From Burkholderia sp. BCC1644 (GTDB lineage: Bacteria; Pseudomonadota; Gammaproteobacteria; Burkholderiales; Burkholderiaceae): a stretch of DNA of 64,000 nt. Within the stretch, counting starts at the first letter, position 1. The number at the start of each line of letters is the position of its first letter. The position numbers were made by a program, and so were the translations under genes. Of this stretch, positions 8,666-19,124 are shown one piece after another. The stretch covers positions 62,001 through 126,000 of the forward strand of contig NZ_CADFEI010000008.1 in assembly GCF_902833225.1 (NCBI RefSeq). The letters are read 5' to 3'. The notes beneath the pieces were generated by a model, which was given only the letters and a program-made list of their open reading frames with translations, searched no databases and had not been told where the DNA came from.

Positions 8666-9973
8666 TCAGGCGCCGGCGGTCTGCTTGACCGATGCGGCCA
8701 GTTCCGCGTCCATGAGTGCGGCGTTCGCCTCCGCGTCGCTCTCCGACAGCAGCTCGCCCTCCCATTTCGCCACCACCGCACTGGCGATCGAGTTGCCGAC
8801 CGCATTGGTGGCCGAGCGCCCCATGTCGAGGAACGTGTCGACGCCGAGGATCAGCAGCAGGCCGGCTTCCGGGATGTTGAACTGGTGCAGCGTCGCCGCG
8901 ATGACGACGAGCGAGGCGCGCGGCACGCCGGCCATGCCCTTCGACGTCAGCATCAGCACGAGCAGCATCGACACCTGCGTGCCGAGCGACAGATGAATGC
9001 CGTAGGCCTGCGCGATGAACAGCGACGCGAACGTGCAGTACATCATCGAGCCGTCGAGATTGAACGAGTAGCCCAGCGGCATCACGAAGCTCGAGATCTT
9101 GCGCTTCACGCCGAAGCGGTCGAGCGCATCGAGGATCTTCGGGTACGCCGCCTCGGAACTCGCCGTCGCGAACGACAGCATGAACGCTTCCTTGATCAGC
9201 ACCAGCAGCTTGAATACGCGCGGGCCGATGAACAGCAGCCCGGCCAGCACGAGCAAGGTCCAGAGCAATGTCAGGCTCAGGTAGAAGTCGGCCATGAACA
9301 CGGCGAACTTGTACAGGATCGACAGCCCGTTGACCGCGACCGTCGCCGCCATGGCGGCCATCACGGCCAGCGGCGCGAGCTTCATCACGTAGCCGGTGAT
9401 CTTCAGCATCATGTGCGACGTCTGTTCGATCACGGCCACGAGCGTCGCGGCCCGTTCGCCGAGCGAAGCCAGCGCCACCCCGCAGAACATCGAGAACACG
9501 ACGATCTGCAGGATCTCGTTGTTGGCCATCGATTCCGCGAAGGATTTCGGCACCATGTGCCCGATGAAATCCTTCAGCGTGAACTTCGACGTCGCGAGAT
9601 TGGCCGTCGCGCCGATATCGGGCAGCGGCAGGCCGAGGTTCTCGCCGGGCCGCAGGATGTTGGACATCAGCAACCCGAGCAGCAGCGACAGCAGCGAAGC
9701 CGTCACGAACCAGCCGAGCGCCTTTGTAAACACGCGCCCGACCGACGCCGCGTCGCCCATGTGCGCGATGCCGACCACCAGCGTCGAGAACACCAGCGGG
9801 CCGATCACCATCTTGATCAGCCGCAGGAACACGTCGGATACCAGCGAGATATAGCCGGCGATCTCCGTCGCGGCCTGCTTCTCCGGAAAATTGGTGTAAA
9901 TCATGTAGCCGATGATGATCCCCATCACCATCGCGGCCAGGATCCATACGGCCGCGCCTCCCCTTCTCTTCAT
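8666..9973 (-). CDS. Dicarboxylate/amino acid:cation symporter (DAACS family)
   Basis: This 435-residue inner-membrane carrier has about eight hydrophobic segments plus two re-entrant hairpins. Family motifs are the serine-rich SFATASSEAAYPKIL in the first hairpin, SFNLDGSMMY in TM7 and MTSKGMAGVPRASLVV in the second hairpin. DctA/GltP/GltT relatives import C4-dicarboxylates or acidic amino acids with protons or sodium. The ATG at 9973 is preceded by AAGGA and begins the usual short cytosolic MKRR leader. It is a single-gene unit. DctA and glutamate carriers cannot be separated from sequence alone. Confidence 0.88.
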   Translation of the reverse strand: MKRRGGAAVWILAAMVMGIIIGYMIYTNFPEKQAATEIAGYISLVSDVFLRLIKMVIGPLVFSTLVVGIAHMGDAASVGRVFTKALGWFVTASLLSLLLGLLMSNILRPGENLGLPLPDIGATANLATSKFTLKDFIGHMVPKSFAESMANNEILQIVVFSMFCGVALASLGERAATLVAVIEQTSHMMLKITGYVMKLAPLAVMAAMAATVAVNGLSILYKFAVFMADFYLSLTLLWTLLVLAGLLFIGPRVFKLLVLIKEAFMLSFATASSEAAYPKILDALDRFGVKRKISSFVMPLGYSFNLDGSMMYCTFASLFIAQAYGIHLSLGTQVSMLLVLMLTSKGMAGVPRASLVVIAATLHQFNIPEAGLLLILGVDTFLDMGRSATNAVGNSIASAVVAKWEGELLSESDAEANAALMDAELAASVKQTAGA

Positions 9974-10282
9974 GATAAGGATTCCTTTTAATTATGAACG
10001 AGTGAGCCTCGTCGAAATCGATTGACCGGCCATCCGGGATCAATCGCCACGTGGTCGCTTCGATCCGCCTCCACCGGATCGATCCGGTCGCGCCGACGCC
10101 TTACAGATCGCTTCCTTGCTTGCCTGTAAGGCGCCACGCGCTTCGCCGGAAACCCGATCCTCCCGTTTCATATTCCGGCGCACAAGGCGCGCTGACATTC
10201 ATTGACAATCCATCGGCAGACCTGACGATGCGATCCGGAAATCCATTGTCGAAAACCCGATGGCAGCGCCCAACGTCACGCG
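9974..10282. promoter_or_regulatory. Intergenic region (309 bp) upstream of the symporter gene
   Basis: The region should contain the symporter promoter on the reverse strand. An inverted repeat CGATTGA/TCAATCG with arms near 10018 and 10046 could be a regulator site. No coding sequence was seen. Confidence 0.35.
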
Positions 10283-12548
<2,266 letters not shown>

Positions 12549-12565
12549 CGCCCGTCTCCGCGTCA

Positions 12566-12610
12566 CGCGATCCGTCGCGACGGTTCGACCGGCCGGCGCG
12601 ACGGATCGCG
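12566..12610. terminator. Long bidirectional hairpin between dgdA and the SDR gene
   Basis: CGCGATCCGTCGCG (12566-12579) and CGCGACGGATCGCG (12597-12610) form a perfect 14-bp stem with a 17-base loop. It sits between convergent genes, so it can terminate both. There is no T-run. Confidence 0.6.
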
Positions 12611-12616
12611 CAGCAA

Positions 12617-13366
12617 TCAGCCGGCTTCCGCCGCCCACGCTTGCGCATCGGCACCGGCCGGCATGCGCATCGGGCTCGACGGATCGGTCGCCGCACGCCA
12701 TACGGCCTCGGCGACATCCTCCGCATGGGTAATCGGCGCGGACGCATCGAGCATCCGCGCAATCGCCTTCCCGACGAAGTCCGCATACGCTTCGTGCTCG
12801 AAGCCGTGCATGTTCGCGCGCGCGTTGTCGCCGAAACGCGTATCGGGCGCGCGGCCCGGCAGCACGAGATGCGTACGCACGCCGAACGGTGCGAGTTCGA
12901 CCGCCATCGATTCGGTGAACGCGTTGACCGCCGCCTTGCTCGCGCGGTACGCGCTGACCAGCGGCAGCACCTTCAGCGTGACGCTCGACGTGACGTTCAC
13001 GACCACGCCGGCGCCGCGCTCGCGAAACTGCGGCAACACGGCCTGCGTGAGCGCGATCGTGCCGATCGTGTTGGTCTCGAACAACGCGCGTACCGTGTCG
13101 AGCGGCGTCAGCTCGGCCGGTGCGGCCGCGCCGAAGCCTGCGTTGTTGACGAGCACGTCGATCGGGCCGGCCGCCTCGATCGCGGCGCGGATGCTGTCCG
13201 CGTTCGTCACGTCGAGCGGCAGCACGCGCAGGTTCGCAGACGGCGGCAGCACGTCCTCGCGCGGCGTGCGCATCGTCGCGACGACCCGCCAGTCGCGGGC
13301 CAGGAAATGGCGGGCGATCTCGAGGCCGAAGCCGGAAGAACAGCCGGTGATCAGTACGGTCTTCAT
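12617..13366 (-). CDS. Short-chain dehydrogenase/reductase
   Basis: The 249-residue protein has the Rossmann glycine motif TGCSSGFGLEIA (about residues 7-18), NNAGFG, a catalytic Ser in NVTSSVT and the YRASK catalytic pair. It is a classical SDR using NAD(H) or NADP(H). The ATG at 13366 is preceded by AGGAG and starts the first strand MKTVLITG. It is divergent from an AraC-type regulator gene, a common arrangement in which the regulator controls the SDR. The substrate is unknown. Confidence 0.85.
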   Translation of the reverse strand: MKTVLITGCSSGFGLEIARHFLARDWRVVATMRTPREDVLPPSANLRVLPLDVTNADSIRAAIEAAGPIDVLVNNAGFGAAAPAELTPLDTVRALFETNTIGTIALTQAVLPQFRERGAGVVVNVTSSVTLKVLPLVSAYRASKAAVNAFTESMAVELAPFGVRTHLVLPGRAPDTRFGDNARANMHGFEHEAYADFVGKAIARMLDASAPITHAEDVAEAVWRAATDPSSPMRMPAGADAQAWAAEAG

Positions 13367-13469
13367 GCGAACTCCTGTGAGGTGTGTGGGGCAGGTGTTC
13401 GTACGATAGATGGCGGGATCCGTATTCGCTACAATCGAAAATCCGCTTTTCTTTTGCGAGAGTCCGGCG

Positions 13470-14387
13470 ATGATCGACCCGCTGACCGAAGTCGTGACGC
13501 TGTTGCAACCGGGCGCGCGGTACTCGAAGTACGTGCGCGGCGCGAGTCCGTGGGCGATCAACCGCACGGTCGCCGGCGAGCCGTTCTACTGCGCGATCCT
13601 CGACGGCGGGTGCCGGATCGCGATCGACGGGCACGCACCGATCGAACTGCTGCCCGGCGACTTCATGCTGATTCCGGCCGCGTACGGCGTCGCGATGTCC
13701 AGCCTCGAACCGCCCGCGCCGGGCGTCGAAACCGCGCCGCCAGTCGCACTCGACCACGGCGAATACCGGATCGGCGACGCCGCCAACCCGGTCGACACGC
13801 GGATGATGGCCGGCAACTGCACATTCGGTTCGCCCGACGCGTCGCTGCTGGTGTCACTGCTGCCGCGATTCGTGCACGTGCGCGGCGAACCGCGGCTGAC
13901 CACCCTCGTGCAACTGGTACGCGACGAATCGCGTGCGCAGCGGCCTGCCCGCGAGATCGTGCTCGCGCGCCTGCTGGAAGTGCTGCTGATCGAGGCGCTG
14001 CGCTTCACGTCCGGCACGAACGCGTCGCCCGGCCTCGTGCGCGGGCTTGCCGACAGCCGCCTCGCGGCCGCGATCCGGCGGATGCACGAACGTCCCGCGC
14101 ATCCCTGGACGATCGTCGAACTGGCGAAGGAAACCGCGTTGTCGCGCTCGACGTTCTTCGAACGCTTCAGCCGCGCGGTCGGCGTCGCACCGATGGAGTA
14201 TCTGCTGACGTGGCGCATGGCGCTCGCGAAGGACCTGCTCCGCCGCAACGAGGGCCGCATCGCGGAGATCGCGGGGCGTGTCGGCTATAGCTCGGCCAGC
14301 ACGTTCAGCGTCGCGTTCACGCGGCACGTCGGCCGGCCGCCCGCGCAATATGCGCGCGACCAACAGGCGACGGCGAACGACGCGTGA
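13470..14387 (+). CDS. AraC family regulator with N-terminal cupin domain
   Basis: This 305-residue regulator has an N-terminal cupin of the AraC_binding_6 type (about residues 1-190, with FYCAILDGGCRI and LLPGDFMLIPAAYGV). The C-terminal AraC helix-turn-helix pair includes TIVELAKETALSRSTFFERF and RIAEIAGRVGYSSASTFSVAF. The ATG at 13470 is preferred over an upstream in-frame ATG because the cupin begins there. It lies divergent to the SDR gene with 103 bp between starts and is likely its activator. Confidence 0.85.
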   Translation: MIDPLTEVVTLLQPGARYSKYVRGASPWAINRTVAGEPFYCAILDGGCRIAIDGHAPIELLPGDFMLIPAAYGVAMSSLEPPAPGVETAPPVALDHGEYRIGDAANPVDTRMMAGNCTFGSPDASLLVSLLPRFVHVRGEPRLTTLVQLVRDESRAQRPAREIVLARLLEVLLIEALRFTSGTNASPGLVRGLADSRLAAAIRRMHERPAHPWTIVELAKETALSRSTFFERFSRAVGVAPMEYLLTWRMALAKDLLRRNEGRIAEIAGRVGYSSASTFSVAFTRHVGRPPAQYARDQQATANDA

Positions 14388-14417
14388 ATGGCCGGGCCCG
14401 GCCGGCCCTGCGCCGGC

Positions 14418-14999
14418 TCACGCATCGCGCGGCCGGTCGACCAGCGCGCGCTCGACGTCGGTTGCCCATTTCCTGTCGCCGGTCGCACGAGCCAGCAGGT
14501 TCGCGCCGACCATCGCGGCGAACGCGACACGCAGTTCGTCGTCGGACATCGCGCACGATGGATCGTCGCGCGCCGCAGCCACGAAAGTCGCATACAACTC
14601 GCGGACGCCATCCCGATACGCGTCGTTGAACGCATCGCTCGCATGATGGGGGGCGGCATCCTGCCCGAGCGCCACCATCGGGCAGCTCCGCTCCGGCGCC
14701 TTCTTGCCCAGGTAATACGCGACCAGCCGCCGCCAGCCGCCCGCGACCGGCCGGCCGGCGGCTTGCACCTTCGCCTTCCAGTTCTGCGCGGCACGTGCGA
14801 ACCCGGCCGCGCAGGCTTCCGTGACGAGCGCGTCCTTCGACGCGAAGTGGTTGTAGAACCCGCCTTGCGTCAAGCCGACGCGCGCCATGATCTCGGCGAT
14901 GCTGACGGCAGCCACGCCGCCGCTACGCACCACCGCATCGGCTTCCTCGACGATGCGCTCCCGGTTCCGGTCCGCCTGCTCGCGATTCGAACGTCCCAC
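14418..14999 (-). CDS. TetR family transcriptional regulator
   Basis: This protein of 193 residues has an N-terminal helix-turn-helix (ADAVVRSGGVAAVSIAEIMA followed by RVGLTQGGFYNHFASKDAL) and an alpha-helical ligand domain with the conserved CPMVALGQDA of the TetR_C_ group often linked to electrophile response. The start is a GTG at 14999 preceded by AGGAG about 10 bases upstream; there is no ATG in a suitable place. It lies downstream of the MaoC gene in the same direction, 101 bp apart, and may regulate that gene or itself. Confidence 0.82.
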   Translation of the reverse strand: MGRSNREQADRNRERIVEEADAVVRSGGVAAVSIAEIMARVGLTQGGFYNHFASKDALVTEACAAGFARAAQNWKAKVQAAGRPVAGGWRRLVAYYLGKKAPERSCPMVALGQDAAPHHASDAFNDAYRDGVRELYATFVAAARDDPSCAMSDDELRVAFAAMVGANLLARATGDRKWATDVERALVDRPRDA

Positions 15000-15100
15000 G
15001 AAATATCCGCTCCTGCCTGAAAAAACACCTTCGATTCCCGGCGCGACACCGACGCCCGTGGCCGTCGCCGCGCGCGCCGGATCGGCCGCCACCCGCGAGT

Positions 15101-15559
15101 CTAGCGCGTCGTGGCGTCGCGCCGGAACACGACCAGCCGCGCGATGGAGCGCTGGCAGCACTCGCCGTCCTGGTTCAGCGTGTCGCTCTGCACCGTCACC
15201 ACGCCGCGCTCCGGCCGCGAGCGCGACGGCGCGATCGCCATCACTTCGCTGACGACATGCAGGACGTCGCCGGGCCGCGTCGGCCGTGGCCACGTGACGT
15301 CGCTGCCCGCACCGATGATCCCGTTCGCGATCGGCACGCTCTCGACGATCAGCTTCATCGTGATCGCGGCCGTCTGCCACCCGCTGGCGGCCAGCCCGCC
15401 GAAGAACGTGTGCCGCGCCGCATCGTCGTCCAGATGGAAGACCTGCGGGTCGTACGCGCGCGCGAATGCGTGGATCTGGTCCGCATCGATCCGATATTCG
15501 GCGCTCGTATACCGATCGCCCACTTTCATGTCTTCCAGATAGATCTTCGTCATGCTCAT
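15101..15559 (-). CDS. MaoC family dehydratase (hotdog fold)
   Basis: The 152-residue protein has the hydratase motif FARAYDPQVFHLDDDAA, with the catalytic Asp and His of R-specific enoyl-CoA hydratases, and FFGGLAASGWQTA. It would add water to, or remove it from, a 2-enoyl/3-hydroxyacyl thioester. The ATG at 15559 is preceded by GAGGAA. A second ATG two codons later is possible. It is divergent from an isochorismatase-like hydrolase gene (163 bp). The pathway is not evident. Confidence 0.85.
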   Translation of the reverse strand: MSMTKIYLEDMKVGDRYTSAEYRIDADQIHAFARAYDPQVFHLDDDAARHTFFGGLAASGWQTAAITMKLIVESVPIANGIIGAGSDVTWPRPTRPGDVLHVVSEVMAIAPSRSRPERGVVTVQSDTLNQDGECCQRSIARLVVFRRDATTR

Positions 15560-15722
15560 CGGATTCCTCAGTCGATTGGGTTCCAGCGGGCCGGAGATCG
15601 CGCACGATGTCGCGCCGCTTGCGTGCGACTCGCGCCCGAACGTAGAATAAATTACGACCAACCTTTATTATTTGCAAGCGGTCAATCGCGGCGACCGGTG
15701 CGAACCTTCAAGGAGCATTTCG

Positions 15723-16364
15723 ATGACGACGTATGAACCGGCAGTCACGGCCCTGCTGTGCGTGGATCTGTACAACGATTTCCTCAGCGAAGGCGGCAAG
15801 CTGTTCCCGTGGATCAAGGACATCGCGCGCGAGAACAACATGATGGACAACCTGCGCACCGTCGTGCAAACGGCGCGCGACGCGGGCATCACGGTCTGTC
15901 ACGTGCCGCATCACCGCTGGGAGCCGGGCGACTACGTTCGCTGGAAGTATCCGACGCCGTACCAGCTCGGCGGCGCGCAGCATCAGGTGTTCGCGAAAGG
16001 CACATGGGGCGGCACGTTCCACGACGACTTCCAGGTGCAGCCCGGCGATATCGTCGCGACCGAGCACTGGGCGTCCAGCGGCTTCCCGAATACCGATCTG
16101 GAACATCAGCTGAAACGCCATGGCAAGGAGAAGATCATCCTCGTCGGGCTACTCGCGAATACCTGCATCGAGGCGACGGCGCGCATCGGGATGGAACTCG
16201 GCTTCCACGTCACGCTCGTGCGCGATGCGACGTCGGCCCGCTCGCACGACGCACTGCGTGCCGCGCACGACATCAACGGGCCGACCTTCGCGCACGAGAT
16301 CCTGTCGACCGATGCGCTCGTCGCGGCAATCCGGGCCGGGGCCGGGGCATCCGGCAGCGCGTGA
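15723..16364 (+). CDS. Isochorismatase-like cysteine hydrolase
   Basis: This 213-residue protein carries the catalytic triad of the family: Asp in LCVDLYNDF, Lys in FAKGTWGGTF and Cys in LLANTCIEATARIG. Family members hydrolyse isochorismate, N-carbamoyl compounds, nicotinamide or related amides. The ATG at 15723 follows AAGGAGC with good spacing. A gene for an AraC-type regulator follows 56 bp downstream in the same direction. The natural substrate is not clear. Confidence 0.85.
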   Translation: MTTYEPAVTALLCVDLYNDFLSEGGKLFPWIKDIARENNMMDNLRTVVQTARDAGITVCHVPHHRWEPGDYVRWKYPTPYQLGGAQHQVFAKGTWGGTFHDDFQVQPGDIVATEHWASSGFPNTDLEHQLKRHGKEKIILVGLLANTCIEATARIGMELGFHVTLVRDATSARSHDALRAAHDINGPTFAHEILSTDALVAAIRAGAGASGSA

Positions 16365-16420
16365 GCAGGCGGCATCGGCGTACACTGCCGGACACGTCAC
16401 GACGCGGCACGCAACGAGCA

Positions 16421-17287
16421 ATGGAGATGGACACGGCGACGAACGGCAGCAACGCGCGCGACCACTGGCTCGTCGCGCGGCGCGATGCGGAAACCGGCAT
16501 CGAAAGCCTGCATGCGCATTTCAGCGGCCATGCATACGATGCGCACGATCACGACGACATGCTGGTCGGCTTCACCGAGCAGGGTGTGCAGCAATTCCAG
16601 TGCCACCGGTCGGTGCATACGAGCGTGCCGGGACGTGCGATCCTGATCGAGCCGGGCGCGCTGCACGACGGCCATGCGCCCGAAGCGGGCGGTTTCACGT
16701 ACGGCATGCTGTACCTGCCGCAGGCATGGGTCGAACGCGCGGCGCGCCGGCTGGATCTGCCGGGCCTCGGCGGCGTCGAAGCCGCGTTCGGCCATACGCT
16801 GGTCGACGATCGCGGCCTCGTCGACACGATCCGGCAGGCGTTCATCGCGCTCCACGGCGACGAGGGCAAGCTCGCACGCGACCAGGCGCTCGACCGCCTG
16901 CTGACGCGGCTTGGCGGCGAGTTGCGCGCGCCGCTCGCAACCACCGGCGGCAATGCCGTCGCGCCCGCGATTGCCCGCGCGCGCGATCTGCTGCATGCGC
17001 GCATGAGCGACGATATCGGCCTCGACGCACTCGTCGATCTCACCGGGATCGACCGGTTCCGGCTGACGCGGCTGTTCCAGCGCGCGTACGGCACGTCGCC
17101 GCACGCGTACCTGGTGCGCTTGCGGCTGCGCGCCGCGCGCCGCCTGCTGGCCGCCGGCCGCACGCCGGCACAGGTCGCGGCCGACGTCGGCTTCGCCGAC
17201 CAGAGCCACCTCGGCCGCTGGTTTCGCCGCGCATACCGGATCACGCCGGCCGCGTACCGGCAAATGTGCACAAACGTTCCAGACTGA
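16421..17287 (+). CDS. AraC family regulator with cupin sensor
   Basis: This 288-residue regulator has a cupin domain with HAYDAHDHDDMLVGFTEQG near residues 38-56 and EPGALHDGHAPE. The C-terminal AraC helix-turn-helix includes LDALVDLTGIDRFRLTRLF and PAQVAADVGFADQSHLGRWF. The C-terminus resembles AraC regulators that are often linked to transporters of the LysE type. It lies between the isochorismatase-like hydrolase and the DUF2000 gene and may control either. Confidence 0.85.
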   Translation: MEMDTATNGSNARDHWLVARRDAETGIESLHAHFSGHAYDAHDHDDMLVGFTEQGVQQFQCHRSVHTSVPGRAILIEPGALHDGHAPEAGGFTYGMLYLPQAWVERAARRLDLPGLGGVEAAFGHTLVDDRGLVDTIRQAFIALHGDEGKLARDQALDRLLTRLGGELRAPLATTGGNAVAPAIARARDLLHARMSDDIGLDALVDLTGIDRFRLTRLFQRAYGTSPHAYLVRLRLRAARRLLAAGRTPAQVAADVGFADQSHLGRWFRRAYRITPAAYRQMCTNVPD

Positions 17288-17331
17288 TTGCACGCGGCAT
17301 TCGATCATGTGCGCTTCAACGAGGAGCAATC

Positions 17332-17739
17332 ATGTTCGATACCAAGGTGGCGCTGATCGTGCGAGACGATCTCGCGGCGTGGCAGAAACTCAATGTCGTC
17401 GCGTTTCTCGCGACGGGCGTCGCGGCTGAAGCGCCCGAAGCGCTCGGCGAGCCTTACGAGGATGCGGCGGGACGCCGCTACGGCCGCATGCTGGGCCAGC
17501 CGATGCTGGTGTTCGCGGCCGATTTGCATGGATTGCAGGCGGCGCACCGGCAGGCGCTGTCGCGCGAACTCACGATCGTGCCCTACGTGCACGCGATGTT
17601 TTCGACCGGGCACGACGCGGCCAACCGTGAGGTGTTTCGCGCCGGCGATGCGGCGCATCCCGACCTCGTCGGGCTCGCGTTGCGCGGGCCGAAGAAGGCG
17701 GTCGACAAAGCGGTGAAGGGGTTGGCGTTGCATGCGTGA
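17332..17739 (+). CDS. DUF2000 family protein
   Basis: The 135-residue protein matches the DUF2000 pattern (KVALIVRDDLAAWQKLNVVA at the start, LSRELTIVPYVHAMFSTGHD, GLALRGPKKAVDKAVKGL at the end). Its biochemical function is unknown; the fold relates to peptidyl-tRNA hydrolase-like proteins. The ATG at 17332 follows GAGGAG. Its last 134 bp are duplicated at 18964-19097 on the far side of a toxin-antitoxin-like module. Confidence 0.82.
   Translation: MFDTKVALIVRDDLAAWQKLNVVAFLATGVAAEAPEALGEPYEDAAGRRYGRMLGQPMLVFAADLHGLQAAHRQALSRELTIVPYVHAMFSTGHDAANREVFRAGDAAHPDLVGLALRGPKKAVDKAVKGLALHA
17606..17739 (+). repeat. Left copy of 134-bp direct repeat (3' end of DUF2000 gene)
   Basis: This segment is repeated in the same orientation at 18964-19097 with 4 mismatches in 134 bp by direct comparison. 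It encodes the last 44 residues and the stop codon. The two copies enclose 1224 bp containing the nucleotidyltransferase-HEPN gene pair. Confidence 0.9.
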
Positions 17740-17779
17740 CGCATCGGCGTTTCGAGTGGGCGATTCGACACGGTAGCGG

Positions 17780-18226
17780 CTACGGTGTGCCCGACAACTC
17801 CGGCTTGTTCCCGTCCAACCACGCCTTTACGTCCATCAGGAGCGCCGTCGCACTATCGAAACACTCGCGAACCGCGGACGCCTGAACCACATCCCCGGAG
17901 TAATCGGACAGGTTGCGCTGCTTGCGCAGCGCGTCCAGTACGATCATGCGCTCGACCGGCAAACCGATTGTCTGTGGAAGCGTCTGGATCGCCGTCTGGT
18001 GGTGCCCCGGCCGGCTCGTCAACGTACGATAACCGTTCGCGTGCAACGCCAGCATGGCGAGTTGCATGATCGCCTTGTACGCCGCATCGAAGCGATTTTC
18101 GTTGCTCAGTGCCGCGATTTGCGCATCCGCCAGATTTCGTTCCGCCGCGGCCAGCAGGCGCGTCGCCTGCACCCGGTCCGGCCGGACTGAATCAAGACTG
18201 ACGCCGAGCAAGTTCTCCAAGGTCAT
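17780..18226 (-). CDS. HEPN-like protein, putative toxin of a MNT-HEPN pair
   Basis: The 148-residue mainly helical protein resembles HEPN-domain partners of minimal nucleotidyltransferases: an N-terminal LLAAAERNLADAQ helix, then AAYKAIMQLAMLALHANGYR and a C-terminal LDALRKQRNLSDYSG. Canonical HEPN RNases carry Arg-x4-6-His; here the motif position reads RKQRNLSDY without His, so RNase activity is doubtful. The ATG at 18226 overlaps the upstream nucleotidyltransferase gene by 35 bp; a TTG at 18238 is an alternative. Translational coupling with the upstream gene supports a toxin-antitoxin type pair. Confidence 0.75.
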   Translation of the reverse strand: MTLENLLGVSLDSVRPDRVQATRLLAAAERNLADAQIAALSNENRFDAAYKAIMQLAMLALHANGYRTLTSRPGHHQTAIQTLPQTIGLPVERMIVLDALRKQRNLSDYSGDVVQASAVRECFDSATALLMDVKAWLDGNKPELSGTP

Positions 18227-18797
18227 GGTCGCGACCAATCAAGAAAATCTTGGGCTTTCCAAGCACGTCCCGCAAAAATGCGTCCTGCCCGGCAACGCCG
18301 TCACGAAACTCGTCCTCCGACAGCACCTTCGGATTGATGTCCCGCCCCAACGTAGCCTGTGCGTCGTAGAACAGCCGGACCACCGTTGCGAAGCCAACCG
18401 AGCCAATCACCATCACATCGACGTCACTGTCCGCCGTTTCCTGGCCGCGCGCGACAGAACCGAACACGAACGCCACACGGATTTCCTCGGCGCACGGCAA
18501 CAGCGCTTCGGACAGTACGTCCCCCATACCCGAGGTCTTTCGCATGATCGAAGCCAGTTCCTCGTAGACCGGACAACTTCGATTGGCTTGATAGCGCACC
18601 TGATTGCCTTGCCGATCCCGGCTCAGGATGCCGGCTTCGGCCAGCTTGCTCAGTTCCTTGTGCAGCGTACCGGGCGTCGTGCCCGTCAAACGGGCGATTT
18701 CGCGAACGTGCAACGCCTGATCGGGCCGCAACAGGAGCAAGCCCAGCGCGCGGCGCCGATAGTCACCAAACAGGGTCGAGGCAATGGATCGTAGCAT
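18192..18797 (-). CDS. HTH-nucleotidyltransferase (MNT) protein, putative antitoxin and autoregulator
   Basis: This 201-residue protein has an N-terminal winged helix (ALHVREIARLTGTTPGTLHK, about residues 28-60) and a minimal nucleotidyltransferase domain with the GSx10DxD signature at Gly113-Ser114 and Asp125/Asp127 (FGSVARGQE, SDVDVMVIG). MNT proteins of this kind neutralise HEPN toxins, in studied cases by nucleotidylating them. The built-in DNA-binding domain suggests autorepression, and four 21-bp dyad repeats lie at and upstream of its start codon. It is first in the two-gene operon. Confidence 0.85.
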   Translation of the reverse strand: MLRSIASTLFGDYRRRALGLLLLRPDQALHVREIARLTGTTPGTLHKELSKLAEAGILSRDRQGNQVRYQANRSCPVYEELASIMRKTSGMGDVLSEALLPCAEEIRVAFVFGSVARGQETADSDVDVMVIGSVGFATVVRLFYDAQATLGRDINPKVLSEDEFRDGVAGQDAFLRDVLGKPKIFLIGRDHDLGELARRQS

Positions 18798-18830
18798 GAT
18801 TGGCTTCGATTGTAGCTCAATTGGCTACAA
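18789..18830. promoter_or_regulatory. Two adjacent 21-bp operator repeats at the MNT start codon
   Basis: Unit 1 (18789-18809) and unit 2 (18810-18830) abut without spacer. Unit 2 is a dyad with arms TTGTAGC and GCTACAA around 7 bases. Unit 1 is a weaker copy with GTAGC and ATTGGCT in register. Unit 1 covers the MNT start codon (18795-18797), so binding could block transcription and initiation. Confidence 0.7.
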
Positions 18831-18879
18831 GACATAGTCCGAGTCGCCGATTTTGCACCGATTCGGGCCGATCACCGAA

Positions 18880-18921
18880 ATGTAGCCAATTTGACTACGA
18901 TCAGAGCAGAATTTGCTACAT
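18880..18921. promoter_or_regulatory. Second pair of 21-bp operator repeats
   Basis: Unit 3 (18880-18900) has GTAGCCAATTTGACTAC, and unit 4 (18901-18921) has AGC, AATT and GCTACA in the same register. They abut exactly as the first pair does. The space between pairs (18831-18879) presumably holds the promoter. This is probably the autoregulatory site of the HTH-MNT protein. Confidence 0.65.
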
Positions 18922-18963
18922 GCATGCCGCGATCAGCATGCAGCCTGTCACGTCATGGCGATG

Positions 18964-19097
18964 CCGGGCACGACGCGGCCAACCGCGAGGTGTTTCGCGC
19001 CGGCGATGCGGCGCATCCCGACCTCGTCGGGCTCGCGTTGCGCGGGCCGAAGAAGGCGGTCGACAAAGCGGTGAGGGGGTTGACGCTGCATGCGTGA
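18964..19097 (+). pseudogene. Duplicated 3' fragment of the DUF2000 gene
   Basis: This is the right copy of the 134-bp repeat, about 97 percent identical to 17606-17739 and ending at the same TGA. It encodes only the last 44 residues of the DUF2000 protein, without a ribosome-binding site or start of its own. It is best read as a scar left by insertion or duplication around the MNT-HEPN module. Confidence 0.85.
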
Positions 19098-19124
19098 ACG
19101 CCGCGCCCGGCCCGGCATGCCGGC

